A stretch of DNA of 64,000 nucleotides from Frateuria_A sp051900535 (lineage in GTDB: Bacteria; Pseudomonadota; Gammaproteobacteria; Xanthomonadales; Rhodanobacteraceae), in contig NZ_JBHZGI010000001.1 in NCBI RefSeq assembly GCF_051900535.1, forward strand, positions 806,001-870,000, given 5' to 3'. How positions within the stretch are numbered: position 1 is the first letter of the stretch; each line of letters opens with the position of its first letter. Of the stretch, positions 26,675 through 35,199 are shown one piece after another. The translations under genes were made by a program, and so were the position numbers. The notes beneath the pieces were generated by a model, which saw only the letters and a program-made list of their open reading frames with translations, ran no database searches and had not been told where the DNA came from.

Positions 26675-28306
26675 ATGACACATCGTTACGCGATCAAGGC
26701 GCTGCTGGGCGCCTCCATCGCCCTTGCCCTGTCCCTCTCCGCCCACGCGGCCACGCCGCAGGGGCCGTCCGGCACACGATTCGACATCAGCAGCCTCGCG
26801 CCCGGCGGCCACTACGACCGTTTCATCGTGACGTATCGCGACGGCAGCACCGAGCGCAGCAACCATGCCGCGCTGTTGCAGAACGTGGGCGCGGCGATCA
26901 GCCGGGCGGGCCTGGACCGCGCCACCGCGGCCGGCGGCCGCGGCGCGGGGGTGCAGGCGGCTTACCAGCGCAAGCTCGCCACCGGCGCGGACCTGGTCCA
27001 CACCTCGCGCAAGCTCGACACCAGCGAAGCGGCCACCCTGATCCGCCAGATCGCGGCCGATCCGGCGGTCGCCTTCGTGGCGCCGGACGTGATGCTGCAC
27101 CGCGTGCGCGACATCCAGGCGCCGGCCAGCCTAGCGCCGAACACGTTCACTCCCAGCGACACCTACTACCCGTTCTACCAGTGGGACCTGAAGGCACCCG
27201 ACGGCACCATCACCTACTTCGGCGACGCCAACCACGGCGGCACGCGCGTCAATGACGCCTGGGACCTGTCCGACGGCAAGGGCGTCATCATCGCCGTGCT
27301 GGATACCGGCATCACCCGCCACGTGGACGTCAACACCGGCCTGGCCGACCAGGGCTACGACTTCATCACCGACGCCTTCGTCTCCGGCCGCGCCACCGAC
27401 GACCGCGTGCCGGGCGGCTGGGACCTGGGCGACTGGACCACCACCGAACCGTGGCTGTCGGCCTGCACCAACGAGAACAATCCGCCGGAAGCAAGCTCCT
27501 GGCACGGCACCCACGTGGCCAGCACGGCCGGCGCCGAAATCACCGACAACGCGCAGGGCATGGCCGGCATCGCGTTCCACGCAAGGGTGCTGCCGGTGCG
27601 CGTGCTCGGCCACTGCGGCGGCTACACCAGTGACATCGCCGACGCGATCGTCTGGGCGGCCGGCGGCAAGGTGGACGGCGTGCCGCGCAACCGCCATCCG
27701 GCGCAGGTGATCAACCTGAGCCTGGGTGGCGAAGGCCGCTGCAATCCCAGCGACGTGACCGCCAAGGCCGTGGCCAAGGCGAACTCGCTCGGCGCGGTGG
27801 TGGTGGTCTCGGCCGGCAACAGCGGCGACGACGCTGCCAAGTACACGCCCGCCGGCTGCCCCGGCGTGATCACCGTGGCAGCCACGGGCATCACCAGCCA
27901 GCGCGCCTTCTACTCCAACTGGGGCCATGCGGTGGAGATCGCCGCGCCCGGCGGCGGCGTCTACCAGGATGACGACCCGAACACCGGCGTGATCTCCTAC
28001 GACGGCTTCATCTGGCAGGCGCTCAACAACGGCGACACCACGCCGGTGCCCGAGGGCACCACGTACGGCGGCTTCGCCGGCACCTCGCAGGCCGCCCCGC
28101 ACGTCACCGGCACGGTCGCGCTGATGCAGAGCGCACGCAAGGAGCTGTGCCTGCCGCTGCTCAAGCCCAAGCAGGTGCTCAAGCTGCTGCAGAAGACCGC
28201 CTACACGCCGATGATCCGGCCGGAGGGCAAGTACTCCATCGGCGCGGGCATCGTGGACTCCGCGGCCGCGGTGGAAGCTGCAGTCGACTTCGATCCGCAC
28301 AAGTAG
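26675..28306 (+). CDS. Secreted S8 subtilisin-like serine protease
   Basis: A 543-residue extracellular subtilase. Signal peptide about 1-26, then a propeptide (about 30-150) resembling inhibitor I9, then the peptidase domain. The catalytic triad is visible: D210 in VLDTGI, H277 in SWHGTHVAS, S471 in GTSQAAPH; the oxyanion asparagine is in SAGNSG. A cysteine-containing insertion (LSACTNENNPPEASS) before the histidine is typical of Xanthomonas/Pseudomonas-type extracellular proteases. GGAGGACC lies before the ATG at 26675. A terminator follows at 28424. Confidence 0.93.
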   Translation: MTHRYAIKALLGASIALALSLSAHAATPQGPSGTRFDISSLAPGGHYDRFIVTYRDGSTERSNHAALLQNVGAAISRAGLDRATAAGGRGAGVQAAYQRKLATGADLVHTSRKLDTSEAATLIRQIAADPAVAFVAPDVMLHRVRDIQAPASLAPNTFTPSDTYYPFYQWDLKAPDGTITYFGDANHGGTRVNDAWDLSDGKGVIIAVLDTGITRHVDVNTGLADQGYDFITDAFVSGRATDDRVPGGWDLGDWTTTEPWLSACTNENNPPEASSWHGTHVASTAGAEITDNAQGMAGIAFHARVLPVRVLGHCGGYTSDIADAIVWAAGGKVDGVPRNRHPAQVINLSLGGEGRCNPSDVTAKAVAKANSLGAVVVVSAGNSGDDAAKYTPAGCPGVITVAATGITSQRAFYSNWGHAVEIAAPGGGVYQDDDPNTGVISYDGFIWQALNNGDTTPVPEGTTYGGFAGTSQAAPHVTGTVALMQSARKELCLPLLKPKQVLKLLQKTAYTPMIRPEGKYSIGAGIVDSAAAVEAAVDFDPHK

Positions 28307-28322
28307 CACGCCGCGACCTGCC

Positions 28323-28345
28323 CCCTCTTCCCACCGGGGAGAGGG
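28323..28345. repeat. REP-like palindromic element
   Basis: CCCTCTTCCC and GGGGAGAGGG form a near-perfect ten-base-pair stem around a short loop just after the subtilase stop. The CCCTCTCCC...GGGAGAGGG theme matches extragenic palindromes common in Xanthomonadales. Copy number cannot be seen from this window. Confidence 0.4.
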
Positions 28346-28423
28346 TTCGGGCGAGTGGCCAAGGCTTGCGAAAAACCGCACCACCGCCCCTCAGCGATCT
28401 TCGGCGTTGGCCACAGGAAACAG

Positions 28424-28453
28424 AAAGGCGGGCACAAGCCCGCCTTTTTCTTT
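28424..28453. terminator. Intrinsic terminator between subtilase and AhpC-like gene
   Basis: Perfect ten-base-pair stem AAAGGCGGGC/GCCCGCCTTT with an ACAA loop and a T-rich tail (TTCTTT) on the + strand, ending the subtilase transcript. On the minus strand the A-run at the stem base makes it weakly bidirectional for the convergent gene. Confidence 0.85.
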
Positions 28454-28468
28454 GCCCAATCCGGCGCC

Positions 28469-29047
28469 TCAGGAATGCGCAGCGGCCTGCGCGGGCTTCA
28501 CTCCGGCCCTGGCGAGCATGCCGCGGGCCAGGAACAGCTCCACCCGCTCCAGCGGAATGCGGTCACCCGCGTCGCCGCCGTAGTACGCCTCGGCGATATT
28601 GCCTTCCTCGTCGATCAGGAAATCGGCAGGCATCAGGTTGGTGGTGTTCAGGCCGGCCAGGCCGACGATACGCAGGCCTTTGATCAGCGTCGGCACGCGG
28701 GTGAGGATGCCCTTGAGCTTGCGCCACAGCGAGCGCTCGATCCCGTAGGTTTCGTGCGCGTGCGAGCTCGGGTCCGCCACCACGCTGAACGGCCGCGGCT
28801 TGCGCGCGACGAAGCGCTGCACGGCTTCGGGCGAGGAAGTGAACACGGCCACGATGTCCAGCCCCAGCGACGAGAGCGCCGGATGGTGGTTGGTCAGCTC
28901 GTAGATGCGGAAATTGCAGAACGGGCACGCCGCGTCGCGGAAGAAGCACAGCAGCGTGCGCCGCCCCGAGCCGCCGATATCGACGCGACGGCCGTAGATG
29001 TCGACGAAGTGCAGCAGCGGCGCCCTGGAAGGTGCGTTCAGTCTCAT
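28469..29047 (-). CDS. AhpC/TSA-family redoxin
   Basis: A 192-residue thioredoxin-fold protein. LLCFFRDAACPFCNFRIYEL supplies a CPFC pair on the first helix, and DIVAVFTSSPEAVQRF and PADFLIDEEGNIAEAYYGG are the usual AhpC/TSA core blocks. It lacks the PXXXT/SXXC context of 2-Cys peroxiredoxins, so a thioredoxin-like oxidoreductase is also possible. The ATG at 29047 was chosen because the upstream extension to 29347 has no coding signal. It has no signal peptide, in contrast to the divergent periplasmic peroxiredoxin. Confidence 0.8.
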   Translation of the reverse strand: MRLNAPSRAPLLHFVDIYGRRVDIGGSGRRTLLCFFRDAACPFCNFRIYELTNHHPALSSLGLDIVAVFTSSPEAVQRFVARKPRPFSVVADPSSHAHETYGIERSLWRKLKGILTRVPTLIKGLRIVGLAGLNTTNLMPADFLIDEEGNIAEAYYGGDAGDRIPLERVELFLARGMLARAGVKPAQAAAHS

Positions 29048-29240
29048 CGAAATCCCCCTGTTCCCCTGTCGAAATCCTGCGCATGCCGCGGCATCGCGCG
29101 CAAGCCGATCCCGTTGGTGCCACGAATGCGGAAAATGGTTGGGCCGTCGTCGACGACGAGAACGCGTTTCCCCGAACGACATCCGCTGCCGCCTTTGTAG
29201 CGTATAAACGTTGCTTCCACGACGCCCCAGGAGCCCCGCC

Positions 29241-29786
29241 ATGAAGTCCCCGCTCAAGCTCGCCGCGCTCGCCCTCGTCGGTACCGCCACATTGGCCTCG
29301 CCGGCTTTCGCCGCCCTCAAGGAAGGCACGCAGGCGCCAGACTTCACCGCGCCGGCCTATCTCGCCGGCAAGGCCTTCACCTTCAACCTGGCCGATGCGC
29401 TGAAGAAAGGTCCGGTGGTGGTGTACTTCTTCCCTGCCGCGCATACCTCCGGCTGCAACCTCGAAGCCCACCTGTTCTCCCAGGCCATCGACCAGTTCAA
29501 GGCGCTGCACGCCACGGTCATCGGCGTGACCGCCGGCAATACCGACCAGCTGTCCGACTTCTCGAAGGAAACCGAACATTGCAGCGGCAAGTTCCCGGTC
29601 GCCGCGGACGCCGACGCGAAGATCGCCAAGGAATACGACGCCCTGCTGACGATGCGGCCCGGCTGGTCGGACCGCACCTCTTACGTGATCGCGCCCTCGG
29701 GCAAGATCGCCCACGTCTATTCGAACCTCAAGCCGAACAAGCACGTGCAGGAAACGCTCGATGCGGTGAAGGCGTTGGAGAAATAA
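29241..29786 (+). CDS. Periplasmic peroxiredoxin (BCP/PrxQ-like)
   Basis: A 181-residue peroxiredoxin with signal peptide MKSPLKLAALALVG to about residue 24 (AFA), so it works in the periplasm. The peroxidatic cysteine lies in AAHTSGCNLEAHLF, and a second cysteine in TEHCSGKFPV could resolve it. The domain order from LKEGTQAPDFTAP to VYSNLKPNKHV is typical of thiol peroxidases of the AhpC/BCP type. GGAGCCCCGCC precedes the ATG at 29241. It is divergent from the cytoplasmic redoxin; joint oxidative-stress duty is inference. Confidence 0.88.
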   Translation: MKSPLKLAALALVGTATLASPAFAALKEGTQAPDFTAPAYLAGKAFTFNLADALKKGPVVVYFFPAAHTSGCNLEAHLFSQAIDQFKALHATVIGVTAGNTDQLSDFSKETEHCSGKFPVAADADAKIAKEYDALLTMRPGWSDRTSYVIAPSGKIAHVYSNLKPNKHVQETLDAVKALEK

Positions 29787-29860
29787 GCCACCGCCGTCCC
29801 GTTGCAGCCCGTGCCCGGCCGGCGTCCGGTCGGGCCCGATCGTTCACAGGGAGGAAGGCC

Positions 29861-30709
29861 ATGCTGTGCTTGGCAAGGAACGGCACTTTTCACCCTCGCC
29901 AACTTGCAGGAACGCACCTTGGGCCCAGCCCCCTTGTGCGGACCACCGCGAGGCTCGCTGGATGGAGCCTCGTGCTGCTGCTCGCCGCTTGCACCGGCGC
30001 GCCCGACAAGCCGCCTGCTGCCGCCTCCATCGAGTCGACGGCCGGCGACACCCACGGCGACGCCGACGTGCAGCTCGTGGTGAAAGCAGCGCAGATGATC
30101 CGGGACGGACAGATCATGGCGGCGATCGACGGCCCGCTGGACACCGTGGTGGCGAAGTACGAGGCCGCCTATGCGCGCGCCGACGAGATCGTCTACAGCG
30201 CCCGCGGCCCGTCGGACGCCCTGCTCTACTCGGCGATGGTCGCCCCGCGGCAACCGAAAAAGGTGCTCGTCCTGGGACCCGCCTGGGCGATGGCGTACTG
30301 GGCGCGCGGCTTCGCCTACAACGAGATGGCGCGCTACGACGATGCGATCGCCGAATTGCAAAAAGCGCTTCGGCGCGCGCCGATGGACAGCCAGTACAAC
30401 ATCGAGATCGGCTTCGCCTACCAGGGCAAACACCAATGGGACGAATCGCTGGCTCACTACCAGGCCGCGCAAGCCTACGCCCCGATCACCGCGGCGGACG
30501 TCCCCGACACGACCTGCAAGGCCCTGCGCGGCCAGGGCTTCGCGCTGACCGAGATGCATCGCTTCGATGAGGCGGGCGCCGCCTACCGTGCGTGCCTGAA
30601 GTTGATCCCGGACGAGCCGCGCTCGCTGGCCGAACTGAAATACATCGAGCAGCAGGCCCGACGCACGGCCCCGGGAAAAGCGGGCGAGGCCGGATCTCCC
30701 CGACCATGA
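29861..30709 (+). CDS. TPR-containing lipoprotein
   Basis: A 282-residue protein whose N-terminal ~45 residues end in the lipobox LLAAC, predicting lipid attachment at that cysteine. The leader is long, so a later start cannot be excluded. About three TPR units follow (WARGFAYNEMARYDDAIAEL, then YNIEIGFAYQGKHQWDESLA, then GFALTEMHRFDEAGAAYRAC), a protein-protein interaction scaffold in the envelope. A GGGAGGAAGG site precedes the ATG at 29861. The specific role is unknown. Confidence 0.75.
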   Translation: MLCLARNGTFHPRQLAGTHLGPSPLVRTTARLAGWSLVLLLAACTGAPDKPPAAASIESTAGDTHGDADVQLVVKAAQMIRDGQIMAAIDGPLDTVVAKYEAAYARADEIVYSARGPSDALLYSAMVAPRQPKKVLVLGPAWAMAYWARGFAYNEMARYDDAIAELQKALRRAPMDSQYNIEIGFAYQGKHQWDESLAHYQAAQAYAPITAADVPDTTCKALRGQGFALTEMHRFDEAGAAYRACLKLIPDEPRSLAELKYIEQQARRTAPGKAGEAGSPRP

Positions 30710-30728
30710 ATCCTTGCGTCAGCCGACG

Positions 30729-30758
30729 GCTGGCGCGGCCCAACCGGACCGCGCCAGC
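30729..30758. terminator. Hairpin between convergent genes
   Basis: Perfect ten-base-pair stem GCTGGCGCGG/CCGCGCCAGC with a ten-base loop in the 64-base gap between the + TPR lipoprotein and the - ScyD-like gene. No T-run, but position fits a bidirectional terminator. Confidence 0.5.
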
Positions 30759-30773
30759 TCGGTAACGCCAGGG

Positions 30774-31934
30774 TCAATGGCGCCAGCCATCGAAGTCGAA
30801 GCGCAGCACCTGTCCCATGCCCGCCGGCAGGCCGAAGCCCGCGTTCGACACATACAGCGCGCCGTCCGGCCCGAAAGTCATCGCCGAGGGCAACACCAGC
30901 CCGGTCACCACCGCGTGGCGGTCGCCGGATGGCTCGATGCGCACCACCTTCCCGGTGCCCGGCGTGGGTGCCAGGTTGTCCTTGCCGGTGGTGTCTTCCA
31001 GCACGTACATGCATCCGCGCCGGTCGAAGGCGATCCCGAGCACCGTGGTCAACCGGTCCGCCACCGGCCACAGTTGCCCGTTGCGGGTCAGCTTGAGCAC
31101 CTTCGACGAACCGGCCGTGATCGGGAATGTGCCGAGATTGCCGATGAAGAATTGCCCATGATGCGCCAACGCCGTCGGCACGATGTGGCCCTGGCTGGCC
31201 GAGACATCGACCACGCGCCGCACCTTGCCGTCGAGACTCACCTTCACCAGTTCGCCGTGGTTGGGCTCGAGCGCGAACAGTTCGCCATGGAGCGCCACCA
31301 TGCTGTACCAGGTGCCGTCGGGCTCGAAATCCTCTTCCTCCGGGTTCTGCACCGGATGGTTCTTCTGGTAGCGGCTGAGGTTGGCGATCCAGTGGATCGA
31401 GCCGTCCGTATCGACGCGCGCGATGCCGTTGTAGGTGCCCTTCAGGCCATGGGAGCAACCCGCCCCGGCGGTGATGGCATACAGGGTACGGCCGATGAAG
31501 GCGACGTCCGCTACGCCGCTGACCAGCGAACCGGTCTGGGCGGAGGTCTGGCTCGAGGGGAACTTGTTGGTGATCGTGATGCGGTGACCGTGGTGGTCGA
31601 TCCGCGAGATGCGCCCGCCGGTGTAGCTGCCGCTGTACGGCCCCACTTCCGGCACCTGCGTGCAATCCATGGCGGTGGTCGTGTGGCTGCCGCCGCGGCC
31701 ACCCTCGGCCACGTAGAGGTAGCCGTCGGGCCCGAACTTCAGGCCACGCGGGTTGTTGAGCCCCGTGGCGTAGACCGACATCTTCACCGGATAACCCGTG
31801 TGCGTCTGCACCAGGCTGGCGATGTCCCGCGTGCCGGGCATTGCGGCGGTATCCGCGGCGCGCGCCGGCGGCGCGGCACCCAGGCAGAGGCCAAGCGCCA
31901 GTGCGCCGACCAGGAGTCGCTTGCGAGGAGTCAT
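30774..31934 (-). CDS. Exported ScyD/ScyE-like beta-propeller protein
   Basis: A 386-residue exported protein (signal peptide about 1-26, TPRKRLLVGALALGLCLG) with repeated NHL/YVTN-like blades: GLNNPRGLKFGPDGYLYVAE, YNGIARVDTDGSIHWIAN, LGIAFDRRGCMYVLED and PSAMTFGPDGALYVSNAG. This matches the ScyD/ScyE family PQQ/NHL-type propellers, sugar-dehydrogenase-like or structural. The ATG at 31934 is preceded by GGAGGGTCC. Whether it is an enzyme is open. Confidence 0.8.
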   Translation of the reverse strand: MTPRKRLLVGALALGLCLGAAPPARAADTAAMPGTRDIASLVQTHTGYPVKMSVYATGLNNPRGLKFGPDGYLYVAEGGRGGSHTTTAMDCTQVPEVGPYSGSYTGGRISRIDHHGHRITITNKFPSSQTSAQTGSLVSGVADVAFIGRTLYAITAGAGCSHGLKGTYNGIARVDTDGSIHWIANLSRYQKNHPVQNPEEEDFEPDGTWYSMVALHGELFALEPNHGELVKVSLDGKVRRVVDVSASQGHIVPTALAHHGQFFIGNLGTFPITAGSSKVLKLTRNGQLWPVADRLTTVLGIAFDRRGCMYVLEDTTGKDNLAPTPGTGKVVRIEPSGDRHAVVTGLVLPSAMTFGPDGALYVSNAGFGLPAGMGQVLRFDFDGWRH

Positions 31935-32414
31935 GGGAGGACCCTCCAGGGAGAGTGCGGCAGGATCGGGCGGTGCCGCGTGCGCCTCGTGGGTCGCGGG
32001 CCACCCGGGCCGGCGTTGTACGAAGCGGGTGGCTGCGTCGCCCGGTCCGTACACGGTGGCGCAGCTTCGGGCGCGGCACACATGCCACCTGCCCTCGCCA
32101 GCAAGGTCGTTTGCTCGCTGCTCCCGCACCCGGGCGGCGATCCTACTCGCCGACGGTAAGCCGGGCGTGACATCCGCGTGGCGGAGAGTGAAGCCGTGCT
32201 CGACACGGCGGTATCGCACGGCGTCCCTGGATCGTCACCTCGCGCAAGAAGACACGCGCGGCCGGAGGCGTAATGATCGGGGCGGCCCGAAGCCCTCGGC
32301 AAGCGAGCGATAGTCCGCACCGGCGGGACATCGAAAGGCAGCGCTCTTTGGCTTTTCCCGCCCGGCCATGCTGCATGGCCCGATATCCAGGTCGCCCCGG
32401 GCCATGCGCCGACG
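31935..32414. other. Intergenic stretch with no recognised gene
   Basis: 480 bases between the ScyD-like gene and the DUF1801 gene, both on the minus strand. All open frames here are short antisense-type frames without ribosome sites. No promoter stands out. Confidence 0.45.
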
Positions 32415-32813
32415 TCAGCGCGTGTTGAGGACCACGGCCGCTTGCACCAGCGCCGCCAGGGCGGCCTCGTCGACGGTTTCGCCTTCGTGGATGTCGATGG
32501 CGCGCCGCGTATTGCCCTCGAGACTGGAATTGAACAGCCCCGCTGGATCGTCCAGCCTGGCGCCCTTGGCGAACGTCAGCTTGACGACGTTCTTGTAGGT
32601 TTCGCCCGTGCAGAGGATGCCGGCGTGCGACCACACCGGCACGCCGCGCCATTTCCATTCCTCGACGACCTCCGGATCGGCGTGTCTGATGAGCGCGCGG
32701 ACGCGGGCGAGGGTTTCGCCTCGCCAATCGCCCAGTTCCTCGATCCGCGCGTCGATCCGTTCGGAAGGCGAGGGGCCTGCCGTAGCAGTGGCCTGTTCGC
32801 GCATGGTCGCCAT
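32415..32813 (-). CDS. DUF1801 (YdhG-like) protein
   Basis: A 132-residue cytoplasmic protein of the YdhG/DUF1801 fold (frataxin-like/iron-chaperone group). The core is EVVEEWKWRGVPVWSHAGIL followed by CTGETYKNVVKLTFAKGA and the C-terminal LFNSSLEGNTRRAIDIHEGE. AGAGGACG lies eight bases before the ATG at 32813; an in-frame ATG at 32804 exists. The molecular function of the family is unsettled. Confidence 0.82.
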   Translation of the reverse strand: MATMREQATATAGPSPSERIDARIEELGDWRGETLARVRALIRHADPEVVEEWKWRGVPVWSHAGILCTGETYKNVVKLTFAKGARLDDPAGLFNSSLEGNTRRAIDIHEGETVDEAALAALVQAAVVLNTR

Positions 32814-32908
32814 CGTTCGTCCTCTTCAGGTGTGTTGCCCGGTCACGCCGGTGGGCTTCGGCTCCAGCCCACCGGCACAGGTGCGCAAAAGGTGCACCGA
32901 CGTCTTCC

Positions 32909-33355
32909 TTACGGCGCGCGTTCCTGGACGCGAAGCAGGTTCCCGGCCGGATCGCGCACGGCGCAGTCGCGCACGCCGTAAGGCTGCCGGGTCGGCTCTT
33001 CGACGATCTCCGCGCCGCTGGCCTGGAGACGCTCGAAGGCGGCATCGAGGTCCGGCGTGGCCAGCAGCATGATGGCGTAGGTGCCCTTGGCCATCATCCC
33101 GGCGATGGTCTGCTTCTCTTCCTCGGTGACGCCCGGGCTCGCCGCCGGCGGGAACAGCACGATGGACGTGCCCGGCTGGTCGGCCGGACCGACCGTGATC
33201 CAGCGCATGCCGTTGTAGCCGACATCGTTGCGCACCTCGAAGCCAAGGGCATCGCGGTAGAAAGCCAGCGAAGCTTCCGGATCGGTGTGCGGGAGGAAAC
33301 TGGCGTGGATGGTGATGTCCATGGCGGTGACGCTCGGTGTGGAAGGAGCGCTCAT
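32909..33355 (-). CDS. VOC-family (glyoxalase/bleomycin-resistance-like) protein
   Basis: A 148-residue protein with the two beta-alpha-beta-beta-beta halves of the VOC fold: SFLPHTDPEASLAFYRDALG in the first half, then AIMLLATPDLDAAFERL and VRDPAGNLLRVQE in the second. The metal-binding residues can be H in the first half and E at the C-terminus. The ATG at 33355 overlaps the stop of the AraC gene upstream (ATGA), so the two are probably translationally coupled and the AraC regulator controls it. A shorter start at 33322 is possible. Confidence 0.85.
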   Translation of the reverse strand: MSAPSTPSVTAMDITIHASFLPHTDPEASLAFYRDALGFEVRNDVGYNGMRWITVGPADQPGTSIVLFPPAASPGVTEEEKQTIAGMMAKGTYAIMLLATPDLDAAFERLQASGAEIVEEPTRQPYGVRDCAVRDPAGNLLRVQERAP

Positions 33356-33834
33356 GCTAGGTCGGGCTCGCGATCGGGCGCTTCTCGATTCCTGATCGGT
33401 TTGGTCACCTGGCGCGCAACGCAGGAAGGCATGCCCGCGGTGGCGTCGGCCGCATCCCTCCGGTAGACGCTTGGCGACACGCCCACCAGCTCGGTGAAGC
33501 GCGTACTGAAGGTGCCCAGCGAGGCGCAGCCGACGGTGAAGCAGACCTCGGTGACGCTGAGATCGCCCCGGCGCAGCAGCGCCATGGCGCGCTCGATGCG
33601 CCGCGTCATCAGGTAGCTGTACGGCGACTCGCCGAACGCGGCCTTGAACTGCCGGCTGAGGTGCCCGGCCGACATGTGGACACCGCGCGCGAGCGCCTCG
33701 ACGTTGAGCGGCTGCGCGTACTCGCGGTCGATGCGATCGCGCACGCGGCGCAGTCGCGCGAAGTCGCGCAGTTGCGTTGCTGAAGGGCTGGTGGTCACCG
33801 GATCGTCCATGCCGCGCGCGGGTGGGGAACTCAT
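33352..33834 (-). CDS. AraC-family transcriptional regulator (short)
   Basis: A ~160-residue regulator that is mostly the AraC DNA-binding domain: the first HTH in LNVEALARGVHMSAGHLSRQ, the second in LSVTEVCFTVGCASLGTFST. No cupin effector domain is present. The short N-terminus is rich in charged residues (LRDFARLRRVRDRID). The start is ambiguous: ATGs at 33834 and 33810, neither with a good ribosome site; the open frame to 34257 is not real coding. Its stop overlaps the VOC start, suggesting it regulates itself and the VOC gene. Confidence 0.85.
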   Translation of the reverse strand: MSSPPARGMDDPVTTSPSATQLRDFARLRRVRDRIDREYAQPLNVEALARGVHMSAGHLSRQFKAAFGESPYSYLMTRRIERAMALLRRGDLSVTEVCFTVGCASLGTFSTRFTELVGVSPSVYRRDAADATAGMPSCVARQVTKPIRNREAPDREPDLA

Positions 33835-34016
33835 AGCAGACGACCGCGGCGAAGTGAACGCCCGCGTGCCCGCCCATGCGCGTAATCGTCGAGTCTGCTC
33901 ACCTCGATGACACGGACCTTTTACCGCCGACTCCCTAGCGTGGGCTTTCCGGCCCGGCTCGCGGCCGGACCTGGAGTGCGGGACCGTCCCGCATGGCTCC
34001 CAATGAGGAGGAACGC

Positions 34017-34460
34017 ATGAAAGTCGCATTGCCCAGACCCCTGGCCGTGGGCGTGTTCGCAGCGCTCGCGGCAAGCACCGGCGCTTTCGCGCAGCAGGCC
34101 ACGCCCATGCAGTCATCACCTGCGGCCAGCCAGTCGGCCGGTGGCGTGACCGGCGAAGATGCCGACAACACACGTTTGAACCGACGTGACCGCAATGACG
34201 CCTCCACCACGCCCATGGACCAGTCCAACAGCTCCAATGCCGTCGACCTGGTCGCAAACGTCCGCAAGGCGATCGTCGACGACGACGGCCTTTCGGTGAA
34301 GGCGCGCAACGTCAAGGTCGTCGCCAACGGCGGCGTGGTGACACTGCGTGGGCCGGTGGCCAACGCACAGGAGAAGGCGCGCGTGGAGCGCGATGCCGCC
34401 AGCGTGCGCGGCGTGACCCGCGTCGACAACCAGCTCGATATCGCCACCGATTCCGATTGA
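34017..34460 (+). CDS. Periplasmic BON-domain (OsmY-like) protein
   Basis: A 147-residue exported protein: signal peptide about 1-26 ending in FAQ, a disordered Gln/Ser/Asn-rich linker, then one BON domain (about 70-147: VDLVANVRKAIVDDDGLSVK and NVKVVANGGVVTLRGPVANA). BON proteins such as OsmY bind membranes under stress. GAGGAGG precedes the ATG at 34017. The next gene starts 10 bases later, so the two stress-type genes form an operon. Confidence 0.88.
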   Translation: MKVALPRPLAVGVFAALAASTGAFAQQATPMQSSPAASQSAGGVTGEDADNTRLNRRDRNDASTTPMDQSNSSNAVDLVANVRKAIVDDDGLSVKARNVKVVANGGVVTLRGPVANAQEKARVERDAASVRGVTRVDNQLDIATDSD

Positions 34461-34470
34461 GGAGACCGCC

Positions 34471-35037
34471 ATGTACGCATCCGTCTATTGCACCGTCCGC
34501 GACCAGGACAAGGCCGAGGCCATCGTCGACGACCTGAAGGACGCCGGCTTTTCCAACAACGACATTTCCGTGCTGATGCAGAACCGCCGCGGCACGCGGG
34601 AGTTCGCCACCGAACACAACACCAAGGCGCCGGAAGGTGCGACCACCGGTGGCGTCGCGGGCATGGGCGTCGGTGCCGGACTGGGCTGGCTGGTCGGCAT
34701 CGGTACGCTGGCGATCCCGGGCCTGGGGCCGTTCATCGCGGCAGGACCGATCATGGCCGCGCTCGGCGGCGCAGCGGTCGGCGGCGCGACCGGCGGCATC
34801 GTCGGCGCGCTGATCGGCATGGGCATTCCCGAGGTGGAAGCCAAGCATTACGACGAGCGCGTCCGCGAGGGGAACGCGCTGATAACCGTAAGCACCGAAG
34901 ACATGGCCGAACGCGACCGCGCCCGTGCCATCTTCGAGCGCCACGGCGCGGCGGACATCGCCACCGGCACCGGCGCCGGGCTCGGCACCACCCGCGGAAC
35001 CACGGGCAACAACCTCAACACCGGTCCGCGCTACTGA
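34471..35037 (+). CDS. General-stress protein YflT-like with glycine zipper
   Basis: A 188-residue protein. Residues 1-40 form a small alpha/beta stress domain (MYASVYCTVRDQDKAEAIVD). A long Gly/Ala-rich segment (about 55-120: GVAGMGVGAGLGWLVGIG) follows, which could form a glycine zipper or membrane-associated helices, then VEAKHYDERVREGNALITVS. The tail is Gly/Thr/Asn-rich. It resembles the general-stress-protein (YflT/DUF1269) group. It is ten bases downstream of the BON gene and probably co-induced. Confidence 0.72.
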   Translation: MYASVYCTVRDQDKAEAIVDDLKDAGFSNNDISVLMQNRRGTREFATEHNTKAPEGATTGGVAGMGVGAGLGWLVGIGTLAIPGLGPFIAAGPIMAALGGAAVGGATGGIVGALIGMGIPEVEAKHYDERVREGNALITVSTEDMAERDRARAIFERHGAADIATGTGAGLGTTRGTTGNNLNTGPRY

Positions 35038-35100
35038 GGCAGCGCCGCTCGAGGCTCGGCGCGCCGAGCTTCGAGCCACGCACCGGCCTTCCCGCCGCGT

Positions 35101-35118
35101 GCGCCTGTCGACAGGCGC
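35101..35118. repeat. Perfect 18-bp GTCGAC palindrome
   Basis: GCGCCTGTCGACAGGCGC is a perfect 18-base palindrome downstream of the stress-protein gene, 38 bases before a bidirectional terminator. It could be a protein-binding site or an extra hairpin; nothing decides. Confidence 0.5.
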
Positions 35119-35156
35119 GCACCACACTGCGGCCGGCGCTGCGCCCGACGTTTCGA

Positions 35157-35196
35157 GCACAAAAAAAGAGGCGGCAAAGGCCGCCTCTTTTTGTGC
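35157..35196. terminator. Bidirectional intrinsic terminator
   Basis: Stem GAGGCGGC/GCCGCCTC, extended by five A-T pairs, with an AAAG loop and T-runs on both strands. Outer bases GCAC/GTGC extend it further. It serves both the + stress operon and the - TupA-like gene that ends at 35200. Confidence 0.9.
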
Positions 35197-35199
35197 GCG

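Noticed and set aside
28424..28453. CRISPR-like or tandem repeat at the GC hairpin
   Set aside because: A single stem-loop with a T-rich tail, no repeated units; it is an intrinsic terminator.
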